This document shows positions 4,835 through 5,420 of a stretch of DNA of 5,420 bases, piece by piece. The position numbers and the translations under genes are program-made. The DNA lies in the NCBI GenBank assembly GCA_022790905.1, contig JAAVYC010000116.1, positions 1 to 5,420 of the forward strand, given 5' to 3'. Source of the DNA: Lachnospiraceae bacterium (GTDB taxonomy: Bacteria > Bacillota > Clostridia > Lachnospirales > Lachnospiraceae). Every line of letters starts with the position of its first letter. The stretch's first letter is position 1. The notes below the pieces were generated by a model that was given only the letters and a program-made list of their open reading frames with translations, ran no database searches and was not told where the DNA came from.

Positions 4835-5420
4835 CTATTCTATAAATCCAAAATTTTTCAACGGGGATGTAATAAACCAAGCTTTTCCCACAATATGTTC
4901 CTTTTTTACATTTCCGATATTTGCATAGCGGCTATCTTCGCTGTTATTTCGGTTATCTCCGAGCACAAAATATTCATCTTCTCCAACCTCAACCTCTTCC
5001 TCTGCTAACTCAGGATGTTCTATTTTCGCCGGATCAATCACCTCTTCAAATTTTTCACCGTTGACATAGACCACCCCTTCTTTGATCTGTACCACATCTC
5101 CTGGCACACCGATCACTCGTTTTACATATGGATACGATTTTTTATTGCCATTTGGCAAAAATACTACAATGTCGTTTTCTTTTGGCGGCGTCAGTTTATA
5201 GACAAACCGATTGACCAACAACGAATCCCCTTCCGCTAAAGTCCCAAGCATAGATTGTCCCACCACATCTGTGCGATATCCAAAAAAGTACATCAGCACC
5301 AGTGCAAATAATATGACAATGGCAATCTCACCGGACCATGTAAAAACCTCCTTTGCCAATGTCCTATTTACTTTTCTCCTGCGCCTTGAAAAATCTAGTC
5401 CACTTCTTCTTCGCAGACTC
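4835..5420 (-). CDS. lepB: Type I signal peptidase (first copy), 5' end outside the window
   Basis: The visible part is 194 codons. Counting from the TTG at 5359 as residue 1, the membrane segment spans about 10-27, the nucleophile is S36 in V-G-Q-S-M, the general base is K80 in Y-V-K-R-V-I-G-V-P-G-D, and the G-D-N-R-N-N-S-E-D-S-R block is at 134-144. These are all the catalytic elements of a Sip-type signal peptidase. The TTG at 5359 is unlikely to be the real start: it has no spaced ribosome site, and the frame continues open for 20 more codons to the window edge. That extension is strongly basic (S-L-R-R-R-S-G-L-D-F-S-R-R-R-R-K-V-N), a plausible cytoplasmic positive-inside tail. No ATG, GTG or TTG occurs in frame in the extension, so the start should lie beyond base 5420. 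It is followed after 43 nt by rbgA. The gene upstream may be rplS by analogy with related genomes, which is not visible here. Confidence 0.94.
   Translation of the reverse strand, partial: SLRRRSGLDFSRRRRKVNRTLAKEVFTWSGEIAIVILFALVLMYFFGYRTDVVGQSMLGTLAEGDSLLVNRFVYKLTPPKENDIVVFLPNGNKKSYPYVKRVIGVPGDVVQIKEGVVYVNGEKFEEVIDPAKIEHPELAEEEVEVGEDEYFVLGDNRNNSEDSRYANIGNVKKEHIVGKAWFITSPLKNFGFIE
4943..4975 (-). repeat. 33-nt near-identical segment shared by the two lepB genes (copy B)
   Basis: The partner of 3468-3500, in direct orientation about 1.5 kb away, with rbgA and parts of both lepB genes between. Two mismatches in 33 bases. Confidence 0.85.

Noticed and set aside
5328..5354. A perfect AAAGGAGG with an ATG seven bases downstream (ATG at 5339) on the minus strand inside lepB copy 1
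   Set aside because: The ATG is out of the lepB frame and reaches a stop after three codons (M-V-R). It is most likely a by-product of the K-E-V codons. It could cause ribosome pausing, but nothing else supports function.

Overview
The window is a compact, single-direction stretch of a low-to-moderate GC Bacillota chromosome. It is most likely from a clostridial anaerobe of the Lachnospiraceae type. The reasons are the gene order (two type I signal peptidase genes bracketing rbgA, then rnhB, a FliK-like gene, an FlhB-C-like gene and yraN), strong AGGAGG-type ribosome binding sites, use of TTG as a start codon, and 4-nt or 1-nt junctions between genes. The taxonomic call is inference from family knowledge, not from a marker gene.

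Every supported gene lies on the minus strand, so transcription runs from base 5420 towards base 1. In that order: lepB copy 1 (5' end cut by the window edge; 4835-5420), rbgA/ylqF (3940-4791), lepB copy 2 (3354-3908), rnhB (2570-3343, TTG start), a 557-residue FliK-like protein (801-2474), a 98/99-residue FlhB C-terminal-domain-like protein (505-804), yraN (150-503), and the first 46 codons of pgeF (1-140). The largest gap is about 95 nt, between rnhB and the FliK-like gene. All others are 43 nt or less, or overlaps. No stretch of 300 bases lacks a gene. I saw no rRNA, tRNA, CRISPR, insertion sequence or convincing Rho-independent terminator. The whole window is probably one operon, or one operon with an internal promoter in the 95-nt gap.

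The operon mixes membrane secretion (two signal peptidases), 50S ribosome assembly (RbgA), removal of RNA from DNA (RNase HII), a putative nuclease-fold protein (YraN) and peptidoglycan quality control (PgeF). In the middle is a two-gene pair resembling the flagellar/type III secretion substrate-specificity switch: a FliK-like C-terminal domain, and a soluble FlhB-C domain without membrane segments or the NPTH self-cleavage site. That pair is the least understood part of the window. An equivalent pair (ylqG-ylqH) sits after rnhB in Bacillus subtilis, so it is conserved rather than new, but its role inside a housekeeping operon is not explained by the sequence.

Start codons needed correction in several places. 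The longest open frames overstate the 5' ends of yraN, rnhB, the FliK-like gene and lepB copy 2, and understate that of lepB copy 1, whose frame stays open to the window edge.
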